Shown here one piece after another: positions 40,882 through 53,600 of a DNA stretch of 64,000 nt. Position 1 is the stretch's first letter; the number at the start of each line of letters is the position of its first letter. The stretch covers positions 930,001 to 994,000 of the forward strand of contig JAZARR010000175.1 in assembly GCA_037389465.1 (NCBI GenBank). Reading direction: 5' to 3'. Below the pieces are notes generated by a model. That model saw only the letters and a list, made by a program, of their open reading frames with translations, made no database searches and was not told the origin of the DNA. The stretch is from Baylisascaris procyonis (Eukaryota > Nematoda > Chromadorea > Rhabditida > Ascarididae). The position numbers were made by a program, and so were the translations under genes.

Positions 40882-43060
40882 CCTATATACCCAAAAAAAT
40901 TTATTATCGAACTAGTAGTAAGTTTGTAGAATGAGTGAATTTGCCGTCTCTTTATTTGCTTTTTTTTTCCACGATTACTCATACTTCCTAGAAATAATTG
41001 ATTTTTTGCCAACTTTTTTTCATGATTTTCTATTTTCTAAAACAAATAAATTATCTTTCATCGTTTCTAACTTTTCCTAGTAATTATAGATGTTGTATGA
41101 TTTAGAATACTTTTTAAAAAATTTTTCAATGTTTTATCTATCGCTATTATTTCAACATTTATGATTCATCTTTTCTTTTTCTTGAAAAGAAAATTAAATT
41201 TGTTGGGACAATTTAATTTTTGAAATGATTTAATAAAAATTTTGAAGTCTATATTTTTTTTTTAAATTAAAACGGCGAGATGAAATATTGTTGCAATGGA
41301 TTCAATATGAAACGCATGTTGATATAGAAAAAGCCGATATGTTTCATGAAGAATTCTGTTGTATATATTCGATTGAGAGATTTCGATGCTTTCTATCACA
41401 ATTCTAGATCTCATTCTTTATATTTCATTTAAAACAACGAATTTTTACATGACGCGTCGATATAGTACTTTCCCCTTCTAACATTAAAAAAAAAAACTTT
41501 TCAATAATTACTTCTTATATTCATCTCTAATTATTTACGTTCTTCATCGATGAATCATTTTTATACTTTTTGATGTCCATTTCAATAATTTTTTAAATTA
41601 TTTTTTAAACTACTATATTTCAACCTTTATTTTGCAAATCTTACGGAGACGATTCTTTTAATATTTTTATTTATTTGCTTATCGGATGGAAAGTTTTTTT
41701 TTTCGATTTGAAATTAAACTCTAGCGGATTATATAACGGCATTATTATTGCTAATAAGTTCGCATTTATGAAAATTATTACTTAACCTAATGGAAAAAAA
41801 AAATGTCACTCTTTTCGTTTGGTGATGCTGAACTCTCTAAATAGCCGACAAAATGTGACATTGACATGAAAAAAACCGGAAAAATGAAGAGGTGATTGTG
41901 TAGGGAGGGTGGAGAATGCGCTAGAGAAACGCGTATCGTACTTTATTGTCGCTTCAATGTTATAGGGGTGAATTGAGTGGTGAATGGTCGACGATCATGA
42001 CATAGGTGTGTGTGTGTGTGTGTATGCGTGTGTTGGGCTCCGAGAAAACCGGTATATGCAATAGGGAAAGCAAGTATTCATTTGAGAGGCGGAGTGAATT
42101 CATTGCTGCGGTAAGTGAAGGCTTCTTGTTGACAAAACTTCCACCTCTAGCTATATCACCTGCTTGATGACATCTATAGCCTCATCGAATTAAATATTTT
42201 CTTTCTTTATTCTCGGATCATTTGGAACAAATCAATCGATTTCATTTCCATTTCAAAATTTCGAACTGAATCGATTATTTCGTTCCTTCTGTGCTTTTTT
42301 TTTTTGAAAATTTCTACTCTTTATCTCCGTAGATGGCTAAGAAAAATTATTTCTTTTAAGAGTTATTATAACTAACCTTTTGTTGTTATACTCGTAGTTA
42401 GGTCTCTTCATAGTTTTCAAAACGAATTTGCATATGAAAAAAAATTAGCCTTAAAACCTTAACGGTAAACCGAAAGCAAAAGAGATTAATTCGAAGATTG
42501 CGGTTAGCACAAAGTGATCGTTTCGGCCACCAAGTTATACTCTTGCTTACCTACACGATGCTCACCTGAATCAGGAATTTTTACTAATCTTTGCGCGTCA
42601 TGTTCACATGATCATGCAAGTAGTTACTGTAGAATTTGAAACAAGCAGCATAAGCATGCCACTAATAACCATTAAGTAATAAGAATAAAAACTTTTATTC
42701 AAAATTAAGATCTGATAATGCAGCGAAGAGATTGATGAGAAGAATAATTGAAGGAGTTTCGTTATTTTAGCAACTTTTTTTATTCATATATCTTATTGTG
42801 CTAATCATAGATTTCTGTTCTCTGATATTCCTTTAAAGTTTTAATTAACAACTTTTTCCTGCGATTACTTATTACTTTATGACATTCGTATATCAAAAAT
42901 AACATGTAATTAATAGCTGTTTTACCTATAGAATGCCTATAAAGAACGGTGAAATTAAAAAGTGTCATATAGCCAGGTAATAATAAGAAATGCTTATTTC
43001 TTTTAGGTAGTTTTTGAATTAATTCGATGATTGTTCAAAGTTTTTTTTCTCATTAATCAA

Positions 43061-43143
43061 ATCATCTGTGATAAGCTATCCCAATAATCAGATCCTCTAT
43101 GATAAGCTATCCTCTCTGATAAGATCCTCTATGATAAGCTATG
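43061..43143. repeat. Tandem repeat around CTCTATGATAAGCTATC
   Basis: Three imperfect copies of a unit of about 25-30 bases ending in GTGATAAGCTATCC or ATGATAAGCTATCC, with a short partial copy between the last two. Intergenic. Confidence 0.75.
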
Positions 43144-44077
43144 TATTGATCTTAAAATATTCAACCTAGAAATACTGCGTACCTCCCATTTCCTTTAATA
43201 TATTCCTTTATTAATCATTTTTATAACTTTCCATTTTTTTAGTGTATTGGAACGACTTCGCGAAAAGTGATTTCAGTGAATGGATCGGCACAAATAATTT
43301 GAATAGAATAATTTTTTTTTTTTGTTAGTGGCTCCTTTATTGTCGTCAGCAGTCATTTATTCTCATTGTTTTTTTCTCCGCCCACCTTAAAATAGGTGAT
43401 TCAGCCTTCTCAATTTTTTTAGTGATAGACCAGTTTATTTGATTTCGCTTATCTTTTTCCTCTTTTCCTCTTCCCGTTTATCATTATACCTCCAACTGCA
43501 ATTAACGGCTAATCACTTTCTACCAAACAACAATATTCCCTTTAGATGAGCATGAATATTACTTTACTTGCACTATTCTAATACTCGTTTATGTTTGCTC
43601 CGTTTATGAGAGAAATAATATTTCAGTGCATCGAACATATAATAATTTATTTATAGAGAAAATCGTTGATATAAAAATATTTTTGGCGGTTTTTTTCGGA
43701 TTAAAATGGGATAAAAGAAAGGCAATGTTGGATATTTGCATGAGATTTGCTTGAAATAAATATTGGAGCTATTCATAGGCTCACAATGAAACTATTGCAC
43801 TTCATGTATAATATTTAATGCGTTTGTGATTTCCGTACGATAATTGCATGCTGAGGTTTTTTTCATTTTCTTCTAAGCTTTCTATCTAATGGGGAAAGGG
43901 GGAGAGGGTTTATAGGAGGATATGAAAATTAAAATGCGAAATGCAATTAAATTATGCGTCAGAAACTGAATTATATATTATAACGCAATTATTTTGCATA
44001 TTACATGCTATGACAACTGTTTTAAATCATACTTTAACGTGCTATTATTTCGGAGCTTATTGTAATTTGCATAAAAA

Positions 44078-44082
<5 letters not shown>

Positions 44083-44132
<50 letters not shown>
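44083..44132. repeat. (TA)n microsatellite
   Basis: About 25 uninterrupted TA units, 550 bases upstream of the small membrane-protein gene. Confidence 0.93.
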
Positions 44133-44134
<2 letters not shown>

Positions 44135-44681
44135 CTAACTAACGAAGCATGTTTACTCTAGCAAAATCGAAATTCACCTCCCATTTCTCTTCTGCTTTAT
44201 CGATCGCTGAGGTTCTATATTTTATTTCAGATTAAGGAGATGGGGGTCGTAGGAGGGGGGATGGAGCGATCTGTAGGATCCTCCTTCTAATTATCCTCAG
44301 GTTAGAATAGTAAATGAATCGGTAATTTTAGAAGTTATTTCTAAGGCTCAGCGGTCGTACTTTGAAAACATATTCAAGTACGGTGCAAAACTTAGAACTG
44401 ATCAACTTCAATGGAGAATCTCTTAATGCGGTGCTGCTAAATATTTCTTAAGGTTTTTTTTAAATTACAACAGTTATTCATCGATTAGGAAACGAAAGAA
44501 AATTTGCCACAACTCGTCCGCTACTTCTCTTCCTCATCTCTTTCTAATCAATACGGTAATGTCCAATATTAATAGCATAGTTTGAATAATTACGGTATAT
44601 TCATAACGCTAATTTGCGTCACGTTTATTCAATGCATAGATTTTGATCTTTCATTTCGCTGTTCACAGTTGTCACATTCAG

Positions 44682-45255
44682 ATGTTCAGCGGTCGAGGTG
44701 GTAAGAACTTACCGACAGATGCGCTCATACAAATACCCAACAAACCACCACTTTCAATCGACGCATCAGCCCGTGCATCGACCTCACGTTTAACGTCGTT
44801 ATTATTAGGTTTATTTTTATTGCTTTATATGCCCTTTCAACTAATCGGTAAGCTAGCCTCGCTCTTCAATTACACCCCTTCAACTCGAATTTAAAGTATT
44901 TATAATTAGTTATGATGAAAATTTGCATTAAAAATTTGCAAAAACTTGCATATGCAAAATACAGGTGAATTATAATTGAAATATTTCCAATATTTCAACG
45001 TATAAAATTATCGTAAGTGCCTCTCAAACTTGGGTAAATAAACCAACCAACTCGATGAACTGTTTATTTTAGAGATGAACAATGCTCACATAATTAAATA
45101 GATTGAATGCTTATGGAAAGGTAATTTTTGCAGATGTAAATGACTCAGACGAAGATGCAACACGACGAATTTTGGAAGCGACTCGACGTTACAGTCAATT
45201 TGGTGTTGAATATCATTCGAAGCATTCCTATCGGTATCGGTCTACCTTTACCTGA
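44682..45255 (+). CDS. Small single-pass membrane protein, 95 residues, unknown family
   Basis: Exon 1 is 44682-44847 and exon 2 is 45134-45255. The donor is ATCG then GTAAGC, the acceptor TTTTTGCAG, and the join is phase 1 and gives an aspartate. The N-terminal part is polar (MFSGRGGKNLPTDALIQIP, then a serine/arginine-rich stretch). One hydrophobic segment, LTSLLLGLFLLLYMPFQLI, covers about residues 37-55. The C-terminal tail is charged and tyrosine-rich (DVNDSDEDATRRILEATRRY, ending RYRSTFT). The ATG directly follows CATTCAG, which suits spliced-leader addition or an upstream exon not seen. AATAAA at 45333-45338 is a fitting poly(A) signal. I do not recognise the family. The topology could be a tail-in-cytoplasm or tail-in-lumen small regulator. 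Agreement of splice sites, phase, stop and poly(A) signal is the main evidence. Confidence 0.55.
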
Positions 45256-48200
45256 ACGGCATACTAGCCATCATTGAAGGTTTCATATTAGTAACATGAA
45301 AGAATATTGGAATGGATTACGAATTTTATAGTAATAAAGAGATTTATTTCCCCGGGGAAATAAATTTTTTTCCAAAAATATATTCATCGGTGAAAAATAT
45401 TGCAAATAAAACCATCAATAATATTGATTGAAATGAGCATGCTAGAGAGAAAATTGCAACTTGGAAAACTTTATGAAAGGTTCAAAAACGATAGATTTTT
45501 GTAAGAAATGTGTTTAGTGATCTTTGTTTTTTTTCTTAAAAGAGAAAATTTTATTGTCTTTTTGAAAAATATAACAAAAATAGATGAAATTTTCTACAAA
45601 TAAAGTAATAATAATGAAGATGCTATATTTTGCAAATTATCAATAAATGAAATTTCTTAATATCACTGAAATATTTTTCAAATAAAATCACCCATTTTGT
45701 GGGAAGAAATTTCGTTTCGATTTTTTAAAAGTTTTCTTTCCTAGCATAAATTCACTACGCTTAATAAATCGCTATTTACCAATTTAAGATTCTATTGATT
45801 TTTCATGAATGAATAATTTTTACTCTTTTTCTTGCAATTTTTCTCTTTTTTAATAAAATTAAATTTTACCGACAATAATAATTTTTTCAAAACCAAAATT
45901 CTTTTTTTCGGAATCGTTTAATTTTATATCATTTCAAAATTTATCGTCAAATCGACGCTTCATTCATTATATTCATTCATTAAAATTTTCATTATCGAAA
46001 TTTAATTTGCATTGAAATTTTTCCACGAACAGTTTAACATTTATCTCATTTGGAGAAAATTTCGAAAAAAAAAAGTTGTTCAAAGTTTCAATCTTTATCA
46101 TTCATGAATTATGCCACTTTTTTAAAAGTTTCTTTTCGATTAGATCAATGAAGCGTTCAGTGTCTCATCGAACAGGAGGAATGCATTCTTCAACTGTTTT
46201 CCACTAAGAGTTGAAATTCTAAATATTTCATAAATTCTAAACAAACATTTTAGTTTAATAAAATTTACGTAGCGTTATAATTTACATATCACTATATTTA
46301 CTTACCATTATAAAATTATAAAATTTACATATAATTACATCACATATTCTTATATAACATTATATTACGTTAGAAAATTCAAACGTAATATGCCATTATG
46401 TAACAATTCACATATCGCTGTGTTCTGTGATCGTCAAAGTAGGCTGCTTGAAACAGTTCTGACCGTAGTGCTATTTAAAAAGAAAAAAAAGAGCAACAAA
46501 TTCATGTAGATTTCATTGGCGATATTTCAAATTTTTTCATAATTATATGTAAACTTTTTTGCTTTCTATGCGAAAAAAACTGTTTCATTTAAAGCTATGC
46601 TGCAAAGTTTTTTTCTAAAATTATCGTTGAAGTATATTCAATTCGAATGCATTATTGTTGCGCCTTGTCTCTAAGTATGTTCGCATGTATGTCTGTTTGT
46701 TCATCTATCTGTACGATATATTCAACTCATAGATCATCAAAGCTAGAGTTACTAAATTTATCGGGAATAATGGGCGCAATAAAAATTTAGGAAATGCTGA
46801 AAAATTTTACATTTTTAATTGGTCGGAGATCTTCTATAAGCGTCACCAGGATCATACAAAAAATAAATCCTTCCTTGATTTTCATCGATCTAATCAGTTG
46901 AAATATTAGAATATTATTTGGCATATTTAAGTTTTTTTTTTTTTTCGCTATTAATCTATGAAACTGGTTATTGAAAATCAATAACGAATTGCAAAGATGC
47001 GCATCGTTCGTTACGGCTCTATAGTAGTTAATTAGGTTTTTAATGTGTTCTATGATCGCCCTATCAGTAGCATCAACTATAGAATTTACAAATTCTTTTA
47101 TCCGTTCTCCACCAAATTGTCACTGATATTTCATTAGCTAAAGAATTAAGAAATAGACAGCTTATCATAATGATATGTTTAGTATTGCTTTTACAAAAAA
47201 AAAGTGTGTGATTTCTAAATGAGAAGCAAAAAATGGCAATTTTTTAAAAATTTTTCACCGATTTTCCAATCCTTGCAATATTTGCAAATTGAACCCCCCC
47301 CCCCCGCCCCACAAATCGACAGTTATAAATGCATACTGGGGGCGATCTAATAAAGAGATGCAGATTATAGTGTTCATAAAGATCGAATATTTTTAACACG
47401 AAAAAATTTTGTTTACTAAAAAAAAAATGACGAAAGGATAAATTTGCTACTATGATCATTTTCTCTATTAAGTAGCACATTTACGACACTTTATTATTTC
47501 TTATTTTTGGCCGAATTAAGCATCATTTTAAGAGTGTTTCTTTTTTTTAATTTATAAAATTTTTTGTTCATCTCACTTGTTTGATGTAACATATATGTGG
47601 ACACATATGCGTATGTGTAGAAAATTCTCTCATGAAAAGAAAAATTGAAGACGAATAATGATTAAGCTGCCGAAAAAAAAAAATTGCAAACATTCCGAAA
47701 GCATTCAAAAATTTAGAATTTAATCAAATTGCCAAATATCAAGTAACGCATTCGAAAATTGTCAAGCAATCAAACGAGTGTTATTTCGTTGAAATATTTG
47801 CTATAGCTTCTGATCCACTTCTTGCGTCCTCAAAATTTTAGATTTCTGGACGCTTTCCAATCGATCAAATTTTTGCAAAAGTTTTCAACCAAAAAGAATG
47901 TTGTAAGCTTATCTCACATCCATTTTAGCAACCAGTAAAAAATGATCAGGGAGCCAAATAATATCGAAAAGATTAATTTTATTATTCTAGAATTTTTTGA
48001 AAATTTATTTTGTAAAATTTTTTTTTTTTTTGAGAATTTTCCTCGTAAAATAAAGTGGATAATCAATTCAGTGTTGTAATTAAAGTAAATAATCAATTCG
48101 GTATTGAAAGTAATGTTGATAGAGCTTTTGATATGAGAAATATGTAAATTATCATTGTATATCAACGTTGAATCAAGCAACGATCAAGTAGGTTTTCGGA

Positions 48201-50585
48201 TGTTGTAAAAATGCTGAACGAGAACGAAATTTCCATAATATTGACTTTAGTCGGTCTTATTTCACTAAGCAAGATTGGAATTTTTTTCAGATGAATATTT
48301 GCAAAGCATATTGAAAATTTCTAGTTGAGATGAACAAAGCGAAACGTAGATTTAAAAAATGAGCGAAGAAATTCAAAAATTATGAAAGTGAACAAGGCAA
48401 ACAAATAAAATAGATTTTTTCTTGGTTAACAAGGCTGTAATCATGAGATTTAGTGCATTTATTTGTTGGCCTATGAATACGGCGTATTAATGCAATTTGC
48501 TTTCTGAATTTCAAGATGAATTCTAGATGACAATTTCTTTATTATTTTTTTTAATTGTTGGAACAGTCGATTGTTTATTAATGATGAAAAATATTTGCAA
48601 AAAAAAAGTGTTTTTCTATCTCATTTGAGTCATAAAAAGTGTTATATTTAGCAGATAAATGCGTCGCTATAACACATACTTATTACATTTTCGCTATGCG
48701 GCAAATTGAAGGGTTAACAATAAGCCATGTTATAGTATAGTATGCTTCTGGTATGCTTTAACATTTGCTTCAAATTGAGATATGCTTAACAACTTATTTA
48801 CTACCTTGTTGCAATATTTCTACTGATAGGTATTAATAAAAACCATCGGTAGAGCCAGAGATTTCTTATTAAAAACAGCGATTGTTGATCAAGTTGCATC
48901 TTTATTGTTTAAACGCTTGAAGAATGAAAGTTTTCCGATAGGGGGCACAGATCCCACATTGTGATTTATTACGTTTACGTACCTAACATCGTGGTAAAAA
49001 TGCGTTGTCATTTGCGAGGTGATCATCGACGAGACATTAGAAAAGCGCGGCATCTTAAATGTCCTTTGATATTCTTCTCGTTTCTAATAGTCGCAATGCT
49101 TTGTGTAATCCCTTCACTTCAATAAATGAATCAATATTGAAATTTATTAATCGTTTAGTTAAACTACTAACTTAATATTTTAGAATTTGAATGTGAAAAT
49201 TTTATAACTCCCTCATCGAATATATTTTTTGAGATAAAAATATTTCTACAAAAATTTTCATTATTTAATTCGTAACGTAGAAAATTTATTCTAATTTGAT
49301 GTGGAAAAATTATTTTGAATACTTATTAAAAGTGAATAAGAAATCAAATGATCGAAAATTGCGTCTTTAAACTGAATTTCTCCATACATCCTGAAAATAT
49401 ATATATTAATATATCCTCCACCGTTCTCCTTTTCATTTTATAGATTATAGGCGTAAAAAATTATTTTTGATATTTTCACGCTTTCTTAAATATTAAAAAA
49501 ATTTTTAGCAGTTAAATGCGCTCATTATACATATAAATCGATCAACTTTTCGATGAACTTTCTTCAAAATTAAGCGACAACATAACACACAGTATATATT
49601 TATATGCTTCTCTTGCTTTGAATATTCGTTAAATACCTAGAAATATTGCTCAATGAAACTTTCTTTCCGAAAATACAATGAAATTTTTCACCTCCTCCCT
49701 TCTCCGTGCTTCCAAAAAAAAAAACATAAGAAAATGGGATTGATCTTTTTACATTACCTGCTAATTTAAACAAGCAGTTAAATTGCAGCTATATCTCAAC
49801 GGCTACAGTATTTCTTTGTGAATTTAAAAAAATTTACTGTATTATTTCAAATGTGATGGTTGGAAATTCGAAAATTAACAATCATTTATACAGTTCTCAA
49901 AAAAAGGAATAATCAATGACGGATTGAAAATTGCTTCAATATGCTGATGTCATTTTTTGCGTAATGAAAATTTTTAACTTTAAAAGAACTTCGTTTTTTT
50001 TTTTACATACATTTGAAAGTTTCAGAAATATCAATAAGATTTTTTTTTGATAACTAATATTGCTAAATATGAAATTTATTTACTATTTATTTGATTTGAG
50101 GTTTATATCATTCAATTAATTACTTAATTATACAACGATACGGCAAAATTTTCAACTATTAAATTAGTCTCGAAAAAAATTTTTTAAAATGATTTTTGAA
50201 AAATTATTCCTGCATTATTTTTTACTGAAGTAATTTTATTGAAAAAAAAAATTCAAGTGATTTGAAATTATTTATTTTCGCTAATTTAGAACGTTTTCTA
50301 AGGTCGATGAATATGTAATTCATTTTCGTTTAGTGTTCTTTTTTTCCATAATTTTAGGCATTTTAAAATTGAAACCTCATGCTCAACTAGTTCAGCAGAA
50401 TAATCACCTGAGGTCTAAAAGTTAGAACTACTAAATTCATTATGCTTGAAGTTCATCATCAAAACGAAAAAAAAATTAAATTCTGCAAAAAATAAAAAAA
50501 TAAACAATATTTTCAAGGGAATATTTGTTTTGTTTTTTTTTTTTACATAAATTAGCCGAATTTGATGAATATTGGTGATTTTCAG
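45256..50585. other. Gene-poor interval before the KLF locus
   Basis: About 5.3 kb, very AT-rich, with the poly(A) signal of the upstream small gene at 45333-45338. It should hold the promoter and first exon(s) of the KLF gene, since the exon at 50586 needs an upstream exon ending in phase 2; none could be identified. A C-run sits at 47286-47308. One short frame with a basic start and a hydrophobic segment (49000-49125) is listed separately. Confidence 0.55.
49000..49125 (+). CDS. Possible 41-residue membrane microprotein
   Basis: ATG at 49000 opens 41 codons: a strongly basic start (MRCHLRGDHRRDIRKARHLK) followed by a hydrophobic segment (CPLIFFSFLIVAMLCVIPSL) and TAA. This is the layout of a signal-anchor peptide, and an AATAAA overlaps the stop at 49121-49126. 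Short frames like this arise by chance, and there is no homology, leader acceptor or neighbour to support it. The basic part could also be the start of a spliced gene, with a donor after CGAG (GTGATC). Confidence 0.15.
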   Translation: MRCHLRGDHRRDIRKARHLKCPLIFFSFLIVAMLCVIPSLQ

Positions 50586-50664
50586 GGCGCGTGATCATGT
50601 GAGTGTAACATCAGATGAGCGTTGCTCAAAAATTATTCACTACAATGGATCTCGCTTTAAAAAG
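50586..50664 (+). CDS. Candidate 5' coding exon of the KLF locus
   Basis: It lies between TGATTTTCAG and AAAAAG/GTTTCG. Only one of three frames is open, giving [14 protein letters not shown] then HYNGSRFKK. It needs a phase 2 exon before it and ends in phase 0, which fits the frame of the exon at 51813. No domain is recognised. Confidence 0.4.
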
Positions 50665-53600
50665 GTTTCGTTATATTCGTTTTAACAAAAAAAAAACATT
50701 TTTTTTCAATTCCATTTATTCTATCGATATCACTGTGACATTGCTTATTAAAATGGCTTAGATTTTTATGAATTTCGAGTTTTCTTTTTCAATTTTTTAG
50801 AAATGTAATTAAAATTGAGACATTTTTGAATAAAATTTCATTCAAATTTCAGGTAATTGATAAATATTTTCATCCTAATAAATAAATTTAGAGCTTTTTC
50901 AAAGGTATTCTATGAACGTAAAAAGTTTTCTGCTTCTTTTGTTGAGTTAAATAGTTGACTTGTAAAATAAGTGGGAAGAAATAATCGAGAATTTATAACT
51001 TTCGAAATATTGAAAATTATTTTTAAAAAGCTATTGAAAATTTCAGAAAAAATAAAAATTAGAATTTGGATGAGATCCAAATTTTATTATTAGTCTATGA
51101 TAATATATTATTTATCGACAAATTCGCTCAATTTTTATAGCTCATTACTATATTCTCATATTTATCTTTAGTGATAGCAGAGTTATACGGGATTTGCTTT
51201 GCAGTTTGTGCATTAATATGAAAAAAAAAATCAAAATTTGCATATCCAACAATAAACTTACTAATATTCAAATTTCTTGTTGACATGAAAAAGTCATCAA
51301 ATATTACGAAATCATCGTTGAGATCGTCGAACAACCGTTATGTGATTCACATGGAAACTGATGACTTAGCATGTGAGTTGATCATATGATTAATATAATA
51401 TAACATCTCACCTCGATTTTAATAATAAAAATAAACGCAAATTTACATTTTCTCGAGTGCAAAATCTATCCTATTAATGCATATGAATAAGCAAATTTCG
51501 CTTAATATTACAGTAATTTAACCGAAACGGCTGAAAATTAAAAATCAATAAATCAATAGTCAGTGAAAGCTTTTCATAAACTAAAAAACAAAAATCATAA
51601 AATAGTCCTTGCTGCTATATGAGACAGTTAAATTTTTCATATAACTTTGGCAATGCTAGTTTAGCTTCGTATCTGCATATAGCCATCGTCGAGTTGTGAT
51701 CGCCAACTTTTCCTCCTCCTGCCCACCCCCTCCACCACTTAACCCCACCACTAATATATTCCTGTGTGATAGTTTTTTGTGCTAATTTTGTCTGATTTCT
51801 TTGAAATTTCAGATACATCGTTTGGCGGAATGTTCGGATACAGCGTCGACATCTCATGCAAATGTATCGATGCAGCGTCCTCTTCATCAAGGTGGGCGAT
51901 TTCCTTCATAAAATAAAGCTTTTATTACAAATACAGAAGTCAAATACTGTCAACCGTATGCTCAATAGGTTGGGTTGGTAGGTTTTTGGAGGGTATGCAA
52001 TGCGATACCTCTATACTCTTAGCTATAATTATGAAGATTTTTCAATTTTGAGTAGTCTGGTCAAGCAAATTTTACTCGATTTTACTTTATTCATATATCT
52101 GGTAAGGGTCAATAAAGTTGGGAATTTAGTTTGTAAAACCGTCTGTGTCAAAAAATAGATAATGTAGGTAAGATAAGAGGTAAGAGGGTTTCTATTGAGG
52201 AGGGGGAAGGGTGGCGGATAAGGGGGGCGGATAAGGGATAGGCATGGACGTGGCTGACATGTAGTGACGACAAATGGCACATATCCTTTCACGATGCCCT
52301 CATCCACTTCAAAGCGTAAAAATTTACCAACTTCACTTAATGCGCTATTTTACTACTAAAATATAATTTATTTTCACCGTCCAACTATGCAGATTGTTTG
52401 TGTTATGTTACAAGTTTTCTTGTTCATTATTTTAGAATCTGATTCATGTTAATTAACTAACGAGATGCTTATTGGATTCTACAAGTTTTTTGGTGAAGTT
52501 TAATAGCAAATATTACAGATATGCTTCGTCCGAGTGCGATTATTTACACTCCTCGATCAACAATACCACCATATATGCACTCACAAATGCCATCATCTCC
52601 ATTCATAGATATGACGAAGTAAATCTATTTAATTTGCATATTGTTTTTGATATTCAGAGCTCCTTTTATTCCTTCCCTTTCTTGAGATTTCGTTTTTCTT
52701 TTATTTTAATGAGTGTAATTTATGGGGCCGATTATTGGTTTAGAGCGCCTTTTTTTTTCGATAACATGTGAAAACGTCAATCTATAGCTATATAGATATT
52801 TGTCTTGGTATGTGCTTTTTCTTGGTGGTGGATTTAGTGGATTAGCGGTCAATTTGCTGGATTCGGTCTGAAATTTACACCTATTGATCTTATTGTGGAT
52901 CAGTAGGAAATGCTGCGTTATATCTTCGAGCCTTTTATAATGCGTTATCGTTTAAAATCCGCAAAGCCAGATCTACCGAATTATCTGTCGTACCTCTTAT
53001 TTCTTCCACATTATCGTAATTATTGCCTCCTCTCTCTGTATTATTGCGCACCCTTTGTTCATATCCGTAATAAAAACCTCATATTTTTCACAAGTGACTA
53101 ATTGTGATGAGTTGATATTTTCCTCAGATCTTTCATCTTGCTGCACTGTTATTTTTATATAAATTAAGGAGTCAAATGGTGAAAGGATCGTTGTTAGGAT
53201 TTTTGGGCGATATAAATGGAGGACTCTATTCGGCACCTACATCACCATTTTGCAATGTGGCCATCGGTTTAGCATCACCATCAAATGTGTTTCCATCTGC
53301 ACCACCTGATAATCCATTCGAAGGTACACCTGGGTATTCTACGCCTACAACTGCGCTTGGTGCTGCTTTCGACTCACTCAAAGTCGACCGTAAGTTGCTT
53401 TGCAACTTTTTTAGAAAAAATCTTTCATGCGCTTTATTCAATAAATTTTACTTATTAAACTTTTAAAGAGGTGTGTTTATAATTGCGGTGCAATTGAAAC
53501 TGCTCAAAAAATTAAGAATATTAAGAGAATCACGTCAGGTATTTCGATATATTTTTTTCAAATTCGATTAGTTCTGGTTGAATTTATTAATGCAACTCGT

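Larger units (their letters stand above)
29710..44681. other. Gene-poor interval between the GT49 gene and the small membrane-protein gene
   Basis: About 15 kb of AT-rich sequence without a well supported gene. Two weak candidates inside are listed separately (37444-37622 plus, 40604-40881 minus). An open frame of about 120 codons at 31020-31386 follows a TTTCAG, but it runs through a poly-A tract and purine-rich simple sequence. No polyadenylation signal was assigned for the GT49 gene. The interval also carries several TA tracts and a short (TG)n run at about 42006-42034. Confidence 0.6.
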
